Assembly (NCBI GenBank): GCA_037102815.1
Contig: BTPP01000004.1
Span: forward strand, 4,154,001 to 4,218,000
Direction of reading: 5' to 3'
DNA length: 64,000 bases
Source: Neurospora intermedia
Lineage: Eukaryota; Ascomycota; Sordariomycetes; Sordariales; Sordariaceae
Shown here in pieces: positions 1 through 10,236 of this stretch. Within the stretch, counting starts at the first letter, position 1. Each line of letters begins with the position of its first letter. The notes below the pieces were generated by a model. That model ran no database searches, was not told where the DNA came from, and saw only the letters and a program-made list of their open reading frames with translations. The position numbers and the translations under genes are program-made.

Positions 1-1041
1 GATGATAGAGTCACCCCGCCCCAGGAAATTGCCAAGATCCGTGACTTTCTGCAAAAAGTCAAAACGACACCAGGCACGATTTCACCCGGCACCTCAGTTC
101 TTGCTGACTCGGCAGCGCCGGTAGATATCAACGCAGCGGCGTCCAAGATTGATGCTATGACAAGTCTGGGGCAAGGAGAGGAAAATACTGGAGAAAGCGC
201 GGATCAAAAGCCAGTACAACGCACACAGGCTGCTGAACCAGAGGAAGGAGTGGACGATCCGGTGACACCTACTGAGCAGGCAGCGAGTTTACCGTCCTTG
301 TCTCTCCACCCCAAAAAGGTTGTGCGCTCCATCATCATGGGCAAGCCGGCCACGCACGCTTTACTATACACGCCGTCAACAGTCCGCATCCTAGCAGGAT
401 TGATATCGGATTTTATGGTTGTGCATATCACTGGTCGTCTTGACCTGGGCTGGCAACTGCAGTACCTTTCTCGTGATGGCAAGTGGGATGTCAAGAATCT
501 TCAGAAGTGGCAGGCAGTAGAGCCTGTTTCTGAACCTATTGGAGGCATCTTCCGTGCCATCAAGACCTTGCGCGAGGTTGACGAAGATCACAGTCCTTCG
601 GAATTTGTCAAGAAATGGGGTGGGGTCATTAAGGATGTCATTGACATTTCGCATGATAACCCGGTGTACAACCCTCAGGGTCTCGAGAAGGGAGGAATAC
701 ACTACCACAAGTTCCCGACGGTTTCCAAGGTCCCGCCTACGGATGCGGAGATCAAGGGCTTCATTGAGCTTGTCGACAAGGTCCGTGACGAGCAGAAGGA
801 GCGGGCGAAGAGAGAGAACTGGGGAGAAGAACATTATATTGGAGTCCATTGCCACTACGGCTTCAACAGAACGGGATTTTTCCTTGTCTGTTACCTCGTT
901 GAGCGATGCGGTTATACGCCGGAGGCGGCCATTGAGCATTTTGCTCAGAGCAGGCCCAAGGGCATCAAGCATGCTCACTTCAAGGACCGGCTGTACGTGC
1001 GGTATTCGGGTTTAAGGAGCGAGGCAATCGCGGAGCACTGA
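1..1041 (+). CDS. Dual-specificity (tyrosine-type) phosphatase, 3' part of gene
   Basis: The frame is open from the first base of the window to a TGA at 1039-1041, so this is the C-terminal 346 residues of a longer protein; the in-frame ATG at 157 is probably internal. The cysteine phosphatase signature HC-X5-R (HCHYGFNRTG) is present, with the nucleophilic Cys codon at 850-852. The GFNRTGF form is the one seen in DUSP11/PIR1 and metazoan capping-enzyme triphosphatases, so an RNA or protein 5'-phosphatase activity is possible. The first residues (DDRVTPPQEIAKI) resemble the end of an alpha/beta hydrolase, where the catalytic Asp lies, which hints at a hydrolase-phosphatase fusion; this is inference because that domain lies outside the window. 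About 70 polar low-complexity residues separate the two parts. Confidence 0.8.
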   Translation, partial: DDRVTPPQEIAKIRDFLQKVKTTPGTISPGTSVLADSAAPVDINAAASKIDAMTSLGQGEENTGESADQKPVQRTQAAEPEEGVDDPVTPTEQAASLPSLSLHPKKVVRSIIMGKPATHALLYTPSTVRILAGLISDFMVVHITGRLDLGWQLQYLSRDGKWDVKNLQKWQAVEPVSEPIGGIFRAIKTLREVDEDHSPSEFVKKWGGVIKDVIDISHDNPVYNPQGLEKGGIHYHKFPTVSKVPPTDAEIKGFIELVDKVRDEQKERAKRENWGEEHYIGVHCHYGFNRTGFFLVCYLVERCGYTPEAAIEHFAQSRPKGIKHAHFKDRLYVRYSGLRSEAIAEH

Positions 1042-1393
1042 GATTTTACTTGTTTTGTAGTTTGCTGGCTTACTTTGCTGCAAACGTCTCGAGATTCTTC
1101 GAGATTTGTTTATCTGATGATACGAGCGGTTGGGTTAGTTGTAAGCAATTCCTTGGTCATGGTAGTATGGTTAGGCCTTGTACGGAAAGATAGGGCGTCT
1201 GGAAGGTTGAATGCGGTTCGGTTCTTGATACCTTGGAATACTAACCTGTATTCCTTCTTGTTTAGTTATTGAGTTTAGTTAGAGGTTGATGTCTTGATGA
1301 AATCAAAGCATAGCGTTGTTTACCTCAATACGAGCCAGAGCAGCAGTCATGTTTTGATAACCACAATCTCCTAACTCGAAACACGCAGCATAC
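1042..1393. other. Convergent 3' flanks, no gene seen
   Basis: This short stretch lies between the stop codons of the convergent phosphatase and SnoaL-like genes. It presumably holds both 3' UTRs and polyadenylation sites. No conserved ORF or RNA gene was recognised. Confidence 0.6.
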
Positions 1394-1843
1394 TCAAGAC
1401 AACTCTCCCCGACTAGCCAGATAGGCAGCCCCCGAGTCAGCCCAAATTTCATACGTTTTCACCCTCGCATCCTCGTCAAACTCCAAAACATATCTAAACA
1501 CCTCGTCCCAGCTCTGTCCCGTCTTTTTGTTGGTGAAGACTGCCTCTCCCCTCACCGACACCTTGCGCACCTCTGCATCCACAATGTAATCGGAAAACCG
1601 CATGTCCTTGTAACTCAATTGCTCCCCAATGGTCTTGAAGTAGTCCAGAAATCCGTCTTTGCCCTTGTATTCGCGGCCCAGAAAGGGCGCCAAGCGAGGC
1701 AGACCGTGCTCGAAGACTATGATGTCATTGCTGTTTTGGGTGAAGTGCTTGCTAAGGATCTCGGAGGGAGGAGATTGGGAGGCGAAGGCGGTGCAAAAGG
1801 ATTCAGAGGCTTTGAGAAGGGATTGCCGCGTGATGGAAGACAT
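1394..1843 (-). CDS. SnoaL-like / NTF2-fold small protein
   Basis: A single-exon ORF of 149 residues with ATG at 1841-1843 and TGA at 1394-1396. Length and pattern fit the SnoaL-like (NTF2-like, cone-shaped alpha+beta) family: an N-terminal helix, a middle section with LGREYKGKDGFLDYFKTI, then alternating strands such as VSVRGEAVFTNKKTG and WDEVFRYVLEFDE, ending EIWADSGAAYLA. Members of this fold act as isomerases, cyclases, dehydratases or ligand-binding proteins in many pathways, so the activity cannot be assigned. There is no signal peptide or membrane segment and it is probably cytosolic. It is divergently placed from the alkaline phosphatase gene. Confidence 0.7.
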   Translation of the reverse strand: MSSITRQSLLKASESFCTAFASQSPPSEILSKHFTQNSNDIIVFEHGLPRLAPFLGREYKGKDGFLDYFKTIGEQLSYKDMRFSDYIVDAEVRKVSVRGEAVFTNKKTGQSWDEVFRYVLEFDEDARVKTYEIWADSGAAYLASRGELS

Positions 1844-2538
1844 CTATTTGGATATTTGGATGTGTTGTGCGTGCCGAGTGTTGGTATCGTGAAGGGTTAG
1901 TTGTTGGTGTTGGAGTTCCTGTGATATTGCCGTGGTTCTTCTTTGTGTGACTGCCGGGATCGGAGTCTTGCCTTGACTGTGTGCTACAGTAACATGCTCG
2001 CACGATAAGTAGGGGACCAACAGACAGGGTTGCTGCTTTCAGTGGTCAGGCGGACGAATCATGGGCTCCTGCCGCACCCGATGCAGCCCTATCGCTGCTG
2101 CCCGCACTGCGTCTTGACCGCTGTGACCTAGGTGTCCAGTGTGCGTTAATAAGTAACGTCTCGTCCAGTCAGATGCGAGGACGTCCTGCTAAGACCCCTG
2201 CCTGGAGATAGCCAAAGAGGTGCTCAAACAGTCGCCGCCAGCGCTTTACCTTGTAGGAAAGGTGCACCACGTCACCCGCCCACCGTGACGGAGACAGGCA
2301 ACGAGACGGCGGGCACAGACAGGCACGCGCCGCCGGTCCAAGTCAGGTCGGTTTCAGTCCGGTCTCTCTTTTTCGTCCCATCTTTCCGCATCGGAGGTTT
2401 CTCTCCCCTCTCTTCAGTTCCCTTTCTGTCTACGCAACTGAAAGCTCGGTATAGGAAGAAGTCCCAGCCCAAAGATTGACTGTGATCTCTTCTGCTGGGC
2501 TGATCGCAAACCATCATATCTCTGTCTACACCACCACA
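1844..2538. promoter_or_regulatory. Divergent promoter region (SnoaL-like gene / alkaline phosphatase)
   Basis: About 700 nt lie between two divergent start codons and must carry both promoters and 5' UTRs. The stretch is CT/AG-rich near 2340-2440. No specific binding site or coding exon could be defined. Confidence 0.45.
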
Positions 2539-4436
2539 ATGGTAAGTGAAAGCGCCTCTCTACTTTTCACAATAAGGGAATTAACCGAGGGGTGGATTCC
2601 ACCGCACAGGCGCCGTCTCCGGAACGCACGCCGTTGTTGGCCTCTGACCAGTCTCCCGATCGCGAGAACGACAATGCCGCTCCCAGGTCACGATGGCGCG
2701 AGCTTGCGCTCTTCACCTGGGCCCTTGTAGCTACCGCCGCCGTCATCGTTTTGGCCGTGGTGATCCAGCACAGTAACTCCACCCAACACTCGTCGATCTC
2801 GCCGGCCGCAGTCTCTGACTCCTCCTCCTCTGTAGCCGGCGGCAAGAAGCACGGTTCCCCGTCGAGCGGCAAGCGCAACTTGGTCTTCATGGTATCCGAT
2901 GGCATGGGACCCGCTTCGCTCTCTCTTACGCGCTCCTTCCGCCAGCTCACCCAGGACTTGCCTATCGACGATACCCTCACCCTCGACCGTCACTTTTGGG
3001 GTACCTCCCGCACGCGCTCGAGCAATAGCCTGGTGACGGACTCTGCTGCCGGTGCCACTGCCTTCTCCTGCGGTTTGAAGAGCTACAATGGCGCCATCTC
3101 GATGCTTCCCGATCACACGCCCTGCGGTACCGTTCTCGAGGCTGCCAAGCGTGCTGGGTACCACACTGGTTTGGTGGTGACGACCGATATCACGGATGCC
3201 ACTCCTGCGTGCTTCGCCGCTCACGTCTTCCATCGCATGCAGGGCGATGAGATTGCGCTCCATGAGGTCGGTCATGGACCCCTCGGTCGCGTTGTCGATC
3301 TTATGCTGGGCGGCGGCAGGTGCCACTTCTTGCCCAAGGGAACTCCGGGCAGCTGCAGACAGGATGACATCGATGTTACTAAGCTCGCTCAGGAGGAGTA
3401 TGGATGGAACTACGTCAGCGATCGCGCCGGCTTCGATTCCCTTGGCTTGGGCAAGAACGTCTCTTTGCCCCAGTTGGGTCTGTTTGCGACCACCGATGTC
3501 CCCTTCGAGATCGACCGCCGCAACTTGGCGGATGTGTACCCTAGTCTGAGCGAGATGGCTGCCACGGCTCTGGCGGCGCTTGAGGAGGCTACCAAGGACA
3601 GCGACAAGGGTTTCTTCCTCATGATTGAGGGTAGCAGAATCGACCATGCCGGTCACATCAACGATCCTGCTGCTCAGGTTCGTGAGGTGCTTGAGTACGA
3701 CAAGACTTTCAAGTCTGTCCTCGACTTCATCGAGAAGTCGGGCACTGAGACCATTTTGGTTGCCACCAGCGATCACGAAACTGGTGGTCTGTCCACTGCT
3801 TGGCGTATGTTCTCTCTTCCTCTTTTCTTCTCCTCTTGCTTATGACAGTAACTAACACCCTAAACAGAGGCGCCCAGCGAACTTCCCGTCTACAACTGGC
3901 ACCCCACTGTCCTCGCCCGCGCCAATGCCTCATCTGAGTTCCTCACCGCCCTCCTCCTCAGGCACATTGCCGAAACCGGCGACAAGGAAGAGTCGCTCCT
4001 CCGCTGGATCAACGACGAGCTCGTTGTCAAGCACCTCAACATCAAGGACGCCTCCGAGGTCGAGCTTAACTCGATCGCCAGCAACCCCGCCCTGGCCATC
4101 CAGCTCTTTGCCCGCATGGTCAGCGTCCGCGCCCGCGTCGGCTGGAGCACCCACGGCCACAGCGCCGTGGACGTAAACATCTACAGCTCTGGCGGCCCCG
4201 GCACCGAGAAGATCAGGGGTAACGTGGAGAACACGGATGTCGGCAAATTCCTGAGGGGATGGCTCGATTTGGATAGCGAGGTGGAGAATATCACCAAAGA
4301 GCTGGTCAAGAAGCTAGGAGACAAGGCTCCCTCGCAGAAGCAGTTGGAGAAGATTGAGAAGGCGTCGACCGCTTTTGAGGATGATGGAGTGGCTCATGGC
4401 GGGTATGAGTCGGGACTTTATGGCCATGTGTTGTGA
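2539..4436 (+). CDS. PHO8: Alkaline phosphatase, membrane-anchored, Pho8 type
   Basis: Three exons, 2539-2541, 2610-3804 and 3868-4436, give 588 residues. Exon 1 is only the ATG, followed directly by GTAAGT; exon 2 opens APSPERTPLL. A hydrophobic stretch at about residues 32-53 after a short polar N-terminus is a type II signal anchor, as in vacuolar Pho8. Catalytic motifs of the alkaline phosphatase family are intact: FMVSDGMGPAS (metal Asp98), VTDSAAGATAF (nucleophile Ser146), EGSRIDHAGH (Glu342, Asp346, His350), SDHETGG (Asp389, His390) and the C-terminal HGHSAVDV histidine. It hydrolyses phosphomonoesters, expected in the vacuole lumen. The second intron (3805-3867) has a GTATGT donor, a CTAAC branch site and an AACAG acceptor, and joins W-Q-A-P in frame. 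No other in-frame ATG lies upstream of the catalytic domain, which supports the ATG-only exon. Confidence 0.93.
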
Positions 4437-4975
4437 GAGGGGCTGAAGTTTCGAGGAGGCGTTTTTGGGGAGTTTCCTTTATAGTTTACAAGGACATGAT
4501 GCATACGATCTTGATATGATATGGGTGGAAGGATGAGTGATACAAATGGATTGCATAGATTGAACATTGGCATGAGCGACAACGGAGTTGCATGGCAGAG
4601 ACCGGCTGGGTAGCGTTTGTATCTTATGTAGGATAGCGATCATGAGTTGATGTTAGCGTTGTCGTTTGGATATGTATATCATACATGAGTCTTCACGCTT
4701 TCACGATATAGAGTTTATTCTCTTCCATCATGATGAGAAGACATGCATGGATGGGTGGATGTTGATCGCATGATGTTTGAAGCATATCGTCGAAGGGAAT
4801 CATGCTCATCATTTCCAGTATACCATGGGCACAGAGACGATTGGTCAATTCGATTTTTTTTTTTTTTTTGAACTCCCGCTCCTAAAATGGGATTCCTCCT
4901 TCCATTCTGTTTTCCGGCGCGCATCATACAAACCCCCCCAAGTCCCATCAATCATGACCATCACTCCCTCATCAA
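4437..4975. other. Convergent 3' flanks
   Basis: This spacer lies between the stop codons of the alkaline phosphatase (plus) and GABA transaminase (minus) genes. It contains a T tract at about 4853-4869. No gene was recognised; it is presumably both 3' UTRs. Confidence 0.55.
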
Positions 4976-6593
4976 TTATTGAAATGACTTGACAATCTTC
5001 TCCAAAGCATCCACCAAAATATCCGCATGCTTCTCCTCGAAAATCAACATGGGCCTCAACCTAACCGCACTCGGTCCACTGCCGCCAATATTCACCCCAA
5101 ACTTCTTCGCCCTCGCCAGGAACTCGTCTCTGCGCGGGTTATCAAACGCAATGAACGTTCCCTGTCCTTTACCTCTCAGATTCGCAAACTGGCCCGGATA
5201 CTTTTGCGCTAGTCCTTCCAGCTTGCCATACAGATAGTCACCCACGCGAGCCGTATGCTCCACCAGTCCCAACCGTTCAATCTCGCCAATGATGGCCTTG
5301 AAAAGCAACGCCCGGGCCGGGTCGCCCATCCACGTGTTGAACTGTCTGTACGGCTTGTTGGGCCGCAGCTCCGGGTTGCCAAAATAGTAACCGGCCGTCT
5401 GGGCCTTCTTGGAAAAGGTCACCATGTCAGGAGGATCTTGCAGGTCCCAGTGCTCGTGCGCCCAGAACTTTCCTGTGGCGCCGACGCCGGTCTGGACTTC
5501 GTCCACGATCATGAGGACGCCGTGCTTCTTGGTGATGGCGCGCAGACCCCGGAAGAAGGCGGGCGAGGCGTGGTTGTCGCCGCCCTCGGACTGGATCGGC
5601 TCAATGATCACCGCCGCGGGCGGGATGTGGTAGTTCTTGATCAGGTGCTCGACCTCGTCCAGCGCGGCCTGCTCGGCGGCCGCGTTCTCCTCGGCGTGCT
5701 CTTCGAGGGGGTATTTGAGCAGCGGGAAAGTCGCCTGCGGCCAGTCGAAAGCGGGGATGTCCAGCTTGTGGATGGGCTTGGAGCGGGTGGTCGACAGCGA
5801 ACCGAACAAGCGGCCGTGGAAGGCGGACTTGAAGGAGAGGATGGACAAGGAGGAAGCACCCGGCGATTGGTTGATCATGGCGGACTCCATTTCTTCGGCG
5901 GTGAATTCCACCTGGGGCCCGCCGCGCTCCTTTTGCCGGCGCCACATGAAGGCGGCCTTGTAGGCGGTTTCGTTGGCGTCGGAGCCGGCCATGGCGGTGA
6001 AGACTTGGTTGAGCCCCTTGGGCGCGACCTTGAGGATGCCCGTCTTGAGCACCGAGGCCCAGTCGGTGGGCGGGAAGTTGCCGAGGGCGGGGCGGTTGAT
6101 GATGCTGTTGACCATGTCGGAACTGCGGGCGGCGTCTTGCAGGACGGGGTTATTGTAGCCGATGGGGATGGAGGCAATTTGAGCGTAGCTGTTGGGTAAG
6201 AAAAAGGGGATATAATTAGTATCCTGTATTCTTGGTCTGGGACTTATGGTCACCTTACACATCAAGCAAGACATTGCCATCAGGATCGGCAATGTAGTTG
6301 CCCACGCTCTTATGGTAATCAGTGAGCATGTTCAAGCTCCGAGTGTCAAAGACCTCATCAAGCTCTTTGATGGCCTCCTTGGCTTTGGGGCCCGGGATCT
6401 CGGTCTTGACCGTGGGACCCTCTGGCTCCCAGTCCTTGTAGAATGATGATGCCATCTTGCTGCTAGAGGCAGTAAACTGGCGACGGTTAGAGAACTGGTG
6501 TACTGCGGAAACGGCCGCAGGTCGAACCGTTGAAGCAGTAGAAACGGCACGTAGGCTGCCGCTATAGCTGCTCCGAAGAAGTCTGGAGGCCAT
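4976..6593 (-). CDS. UGA1: 4-aminobutyrate aminotransferase (GABA transaminase), mitochondrial
   Basis: Two exons, 6593-6259 and 6188-4976, encode 515 residues. The 70-nt intron (GTAAGG...CAG, 6258-6189) joins the conserved run LLDVYAQIASIPIGYNNP. It is a PLP-dependent class III aminotransferase converting GABA and 2-oxoglutarate to succinate semialdehyde and glutamate in the GABA shunt. Visible motifs are IIEPIQSEGGDNHAS, VDEVQTGVGATGKFWAHEHW (cofactor Asp at about 341), TFSKK with the Schiff-base Lys at about 373, and NTWMGDP. The N-terminus is rich in Arg/Ser/Ala with no acidic residues for about 40 positions, a typical mitochondrial presequence. A second Met at residue 47 (KMASSFYKDW) sits exactly where non-targeted homologues begin, so an alternative cytosolic form is conceivable. 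The symbol is that of the yeast orthologue. Confidence 0.95.
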
Positions 6594-7921
6594 GTGGTGT
6601 CACTGGTATGCTGGCGTGTGCGTCTGAGATGGTTTCTTACACCCAATCCCCAGCTTCAAATCCGTACTGACTAACCTGTGACTACTTCGAGTGTTGTGTA
6701 AGTCGATGAACTTGGGTGAATACAACCAATTTTCAGCAACAAACCGAAAGAGGGTTTGGGACTTACAGAAGTAATACGAAGTGAAGTGAATTGTGAGATT
6801 TGGAGAAGCGAAGTGAAGGTCCTCAGCTGATACCTGCAGGTGATTCGGAGAAGAGGAAGAAACGCCACTCAGTCTAATGGGCTAGAAAGGAAAGGAACGA
6901 TGAAGTAAACCAGGGAGGAAGTAAAGTGGCCATTATTTGTATAAGAAACCCCATGCCACCACATGAGATGTGGAAAGCGGGGAAGCCGATACAGGACAGA
7001 CGTCAAGACAGCATTGGGGACACACAGGTAGGATGTACGTACATCAATTGGAGATAATTAGCTGATCGAAATCTCAACGTCTGTTCTAGAGTCCTTAGAC
7101 TTTCAACTTACAGCCGCCCTGGCCGCCGCCTTGCCAACACGGGCAGGAGACAAAGTGTTTACGTACATGGAACGACCCAACGTCTCGTCCCCGACTATCA
7201 GCTATCGCTTAACAGGGGCAAAATATCCCGAGATCATCGTACATGGTGAGGGACGAGGACAAGCTTCCGACCACGCCAATGAAGAAGTGTAATCGCTCCG
7301 TCCTTTGACCCGTTGCACCGCCGCACCTTTAGTCTCTGTGCCGCCGACTGCAGATACCCCATACCCAGGGTCTTCTCTCTGTATCCCTTTCCGTTACTCT
7401 GTGATTGATCTCCATTATTCTCATCTCGTAAATAGGTAGTACTGTAGTAGACGAAAGTCGCGTTATCGGCGCCATATCACAGCATCCTAGCTAGATATGT
7501 ATCAGTCAACATGCTGCGTCATCTCCAGCCTATCAGATAACTGACTTTGACCCCGCCGAGTCCCGCTGAACCCCGCTGGAATCTGGGGACCTCACTCCGT
7601 CCTGGACCCAAGCTTCCTCCACACATACATTCACAGCTCCACGTAAGGTCAGATGCTATCATCAATCTGTTGATCAAAGAGTATTTCATGGAACCTGCTG
7701 AATGGCTTCGCGCAGAACCTACAAAACTACCGCCATACAAGAATGTTGTGCTGTTGTTATAATGTTTCCAAACAGCAATGTCGAAGCCCAGAATAAGGTA
7801 AATAATCAAGAGTGACGCTATACATGAGGTCCACTCCCACGAGAATCTAAGAACGCCAAATAATTTCTCAGGAAGAGAATAGCCTAAGCAGGAATCAGAA
7901 GAACCTCTCAGTAACATCCCG
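6594..7921. other. Upstream of GABA transaminase / downstream of the bHLH gene
   Basis: Both neighbours are on the minus strand, so this holds the GABA transaminase promoter and 5' leader and the 3' UTR of the bHLH gene. Splice-like signals (for example GTAAGA on the minus strand near 6639) suggest a 5' UTR intron but I could not fix its ends. No coding exon was recognised. Confidence 0.45.
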
Positions 7922-8885
7922 CTAGCTACTGCCCTCTGGTTCCTCTTTTGGTTGAGGAGGCTGTAAACCGGCTGACTCGGCAATGCTCTTCCACATCTCC
8001 TTCTCCCGATATAGCCGGTCTACCTCTTGTTTAAGCTTGTCATTGGACTGACTTAGTTCCTGGATGGCCTGCTCCGTGAGCAGTTTCTCCAGTGTCCATT
8101 TTTCGATGTTCTGCGTCTCATTCTCCTTAAGCTGGGTGATGAACTGAACAGCGCGCTGAAGGATGGAGCCCTTGTTCTTCTCGCATCCGGGAACAATCTT
8201 TGCAAGCTCATTTATGCCTTCGTTGATAGTCTCGCGACGTCGTCTCTCCACTGTTGTCTTTGTTAACCAAAATTCTAGTCTGGTTAGTTGGTTTCGAGTA
8301 CCTACCTTCTTTGTGGTTGTCTTTCCTCATCTTGTGCCACTCTTCACTGCCAACGGCCGGCTTGGGCGGGAGATGCGTTCCCCACTTTGGCGGTTCAGGC
8401 TGTACACCGTTGGCCGGCGGAAGAGATGTTTGGGGGGTCATAGGCGGCAGTCCGTCTGGCTCTTGGACAGGAGACGGGTTGTGATAGGCATTCTCGTGGT
8501 GGTGCTGCATCTCTGGTCCTGGCGGCGGAGGCGCAAAAGTCTCCTCAGTTGGTGGAGGAACATGAAGAGTGGGATACATGTTGAGGGCGGCGGCGGCAGT
8601 GTTAGTAGCGCTGTTCGCATCGGCCGTATCTGTGTGATCCGAGGCAGCCTGGGCCAGCGCATTGAAATCGTCGGCGCTGACATGATCATGCGCTGCTTGG
8701 GCGATGCTGACAGCATTCTCAAGGAATGCCTCTGGCTCAGGGACCGCCATTGTCGCCGGTGGAACACCGCGCTTGTTTCTGCGAGAATCGGGCGAAGCGG
8801 ACTCGGATGCGCGCTTTCGCTTCTGTCCTGGGGCGTTGGAAAGGTCTGTGAGGTCGGGATGCTCCATAGCAACGGGGGCAGCCAT
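7922..8885 (-). CDS. CBF1: bHLH-leucine zipper transcription factor, Cbf1/Cpf1 family
   Basis: Two exons, 8885-8306 and 8250-7922, give 302 residues; the 55-nt intron (GTAGGT...CAG) interrupts the basic region in KEVERRRRETINEG. The start is the ATG at 8883-8885 (MAAPVAMEHPDL). The first 185 residues are Ala/Pro/Asp-rich and low complexity, with a likely nuclear signal (QKRKRASES, SRRNKRG). The bHLH occupies about residues 187-243: basic helix NHKEVERRRR, helix 1 INEGINELAKIVPG, loop, helix 2 KGSILQRAVQFITQL. A coiled-coil zipper follows to about residue 290. The family binds CACGTG boxes as dimers and in yeast controls sulfur amino-acid genes and centromeres; the role here is inferred. It is divergent from GID9 across 2.5 kb. 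Confidence 0.9.
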
Positions 8886-9737
8886 TTTAGATCTCTGAGA
8901 AGGAAAGCACGATGCTGAGACCTCATAGTCAGTAACAACCTTAGTCAACGGAACCCACGGGTCGGTCAATTTGCGTGCTGCTGTTGCCTCATCTCAACCC
9001 CAAGTTCAGTACCAGAACTCGGCACCAACAACTTGGAGAAAGAACCAAGCAGTAATTGGGTAATCTTCAAGATCCAAATAGTAGAGTTGATTGGCAAGCA
9101 CTTGCTTGACATATGTGCCGTGATAATGATGGGCCTTGAGCAGAACTCCAGACGGTGGCTCGGTTCCCATGCGACATAATTAACGCGTCGCTACGCTGAT
9201 ACTGGCCCCGCTGTGAAGAGAGTTGAGTGTGAATGGCCGCCATGGACCGTCCGCGAACGACGTGCAAGCCCTATATGAAGCTGCATCTATGTTCGTGATG
9301 CGGCATGTGGAGTCGATGAAGGACCTGATGGCTTATGGAATTGATGATGATGTTCTCCCGATCCATGTCGCCTTCGACTGTGTAAACAAAAGAAAAGACT
9401 GTCGCCGGTCGCATAGTTCGGGAGATCAACAAAAGTCTGTCAAGACTTGACAGCAAGTTGAAGAGCGTGCATCAACGAGCCAGGACTCCATTCGTGTTGA
9501 TGGGGAAAGGCATATGGAATTGGGAAGCAAATACCTTGACTAGAGGTTTTGATGGTCGGGACGCTTGGGATTCTTACGAGGTGGTCGAGGTCATGTGCAA
9601 AACTCGTGACTGCGTCAATCAGGACTTGGACCCATCCAACGCTTCAAGGAAACAAGCACCAACAACAACGCCAAAAAGAAACTTGGGCACCAAGAGAAAG
9701 GTATTTATCAGTCGAATTATGTTAGAAAACGTACCGG

Positions 9738-9955
9738 TTATTGAAAGAAATTCAGTTCCTGAATCTTGCGTTCGCCGGGCTTAGCAAAAGCCTCTTTTTC
9801 GAAGTTGATCTGGAGAAAGTCATGTGAGCTGAGCGAGAGGCAGCGAAGGAGGTCGAGCCGCCGGCTTGTATAAGAAAGACTAGAGGCACACCTTTCTGTG
9901 CACGGACCATGCGCAATGCTTCAATGAGTGCAGTGGTGAATGCCCGAATGCCCAT
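9738..9955 (-). CDS. Possible 45-residue spliced microprotein (tentative)
   Basis: Exon 1 is 9955-9890 (starts MGIRAFTTALIEALRMVRAQ) and exon 2 is 9809-9738 (INFEKEAFAKPGERKIQEL..., TAA at 9738-9740). The 80-nt intron would begin GTGCCT at 9889, or GTGTGC at 9891 with a different frame. It carries an ACATGAC branch-like site and ends CTCCAG at 9810. The first 22 residues form a good amphipathic helix without acidic residues until Glu12, like a mitochondrial targeting or membrane-associated helix, and the second exon is charged. I do not recognise a family. The donor choice that keeps the longer frame is the weaker of the two, so this is a hypothesis only. Confidence 0.25.
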
Positions 9956-10230
9956 TCCCCGGTCAACTCCCCGGCCCTTGTCCCCACTGTTTTGTTAGTG
10001 TAGTGTAGCCTGGCCGCATCCTACTGTAGTGTACATATGGCAGCCTCCCTCATCTTCCGCTTTGTTCTCACCACTCTAGCTCTCTCACACCTTTGAGGGC
10101 ATTCTCGACAATGTGCATCTTGTTTGGGACACATAACATGTCAAATCATGGAAAGTGTGAGCGTGGCACCTTGGAGGCGTCGAGGACTATGCCGGGTAGC
10201 ACATGTGCGGCCTCCTAATCCCATTTCAGG

Positions 10231-10236
10231 CACGTG
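10231..10236. promoter_or_regulatory. CACGTG box (possible Cbf1 site)
   Basis: A perfect palindromic CACGTG lies about 1.35 kb upstream of the bHLH start and 1.1 kb upstream of GID9. It is the core recognised by Cbf1-type proteins, so autoregulation is possible, but a six-base site occurs by chance every few kilobases. Confidence 0.2.

Noticed and set aside
2688-3776. 362-codon open frame antisense to the alkaline phosphatase gene
   Set aside because: It is the mirror of a strongly GC3-biased coding exon and shows no family motif; antisense frames without stops are expected there.
5255-6199. 314-codon plus-strand frame over the GABA transaminase gene
   Set aside because: Shadow of the aminotransferase exon; Gly/Val/Leu-rich composition typical of antisense readings and no recognisable domain.
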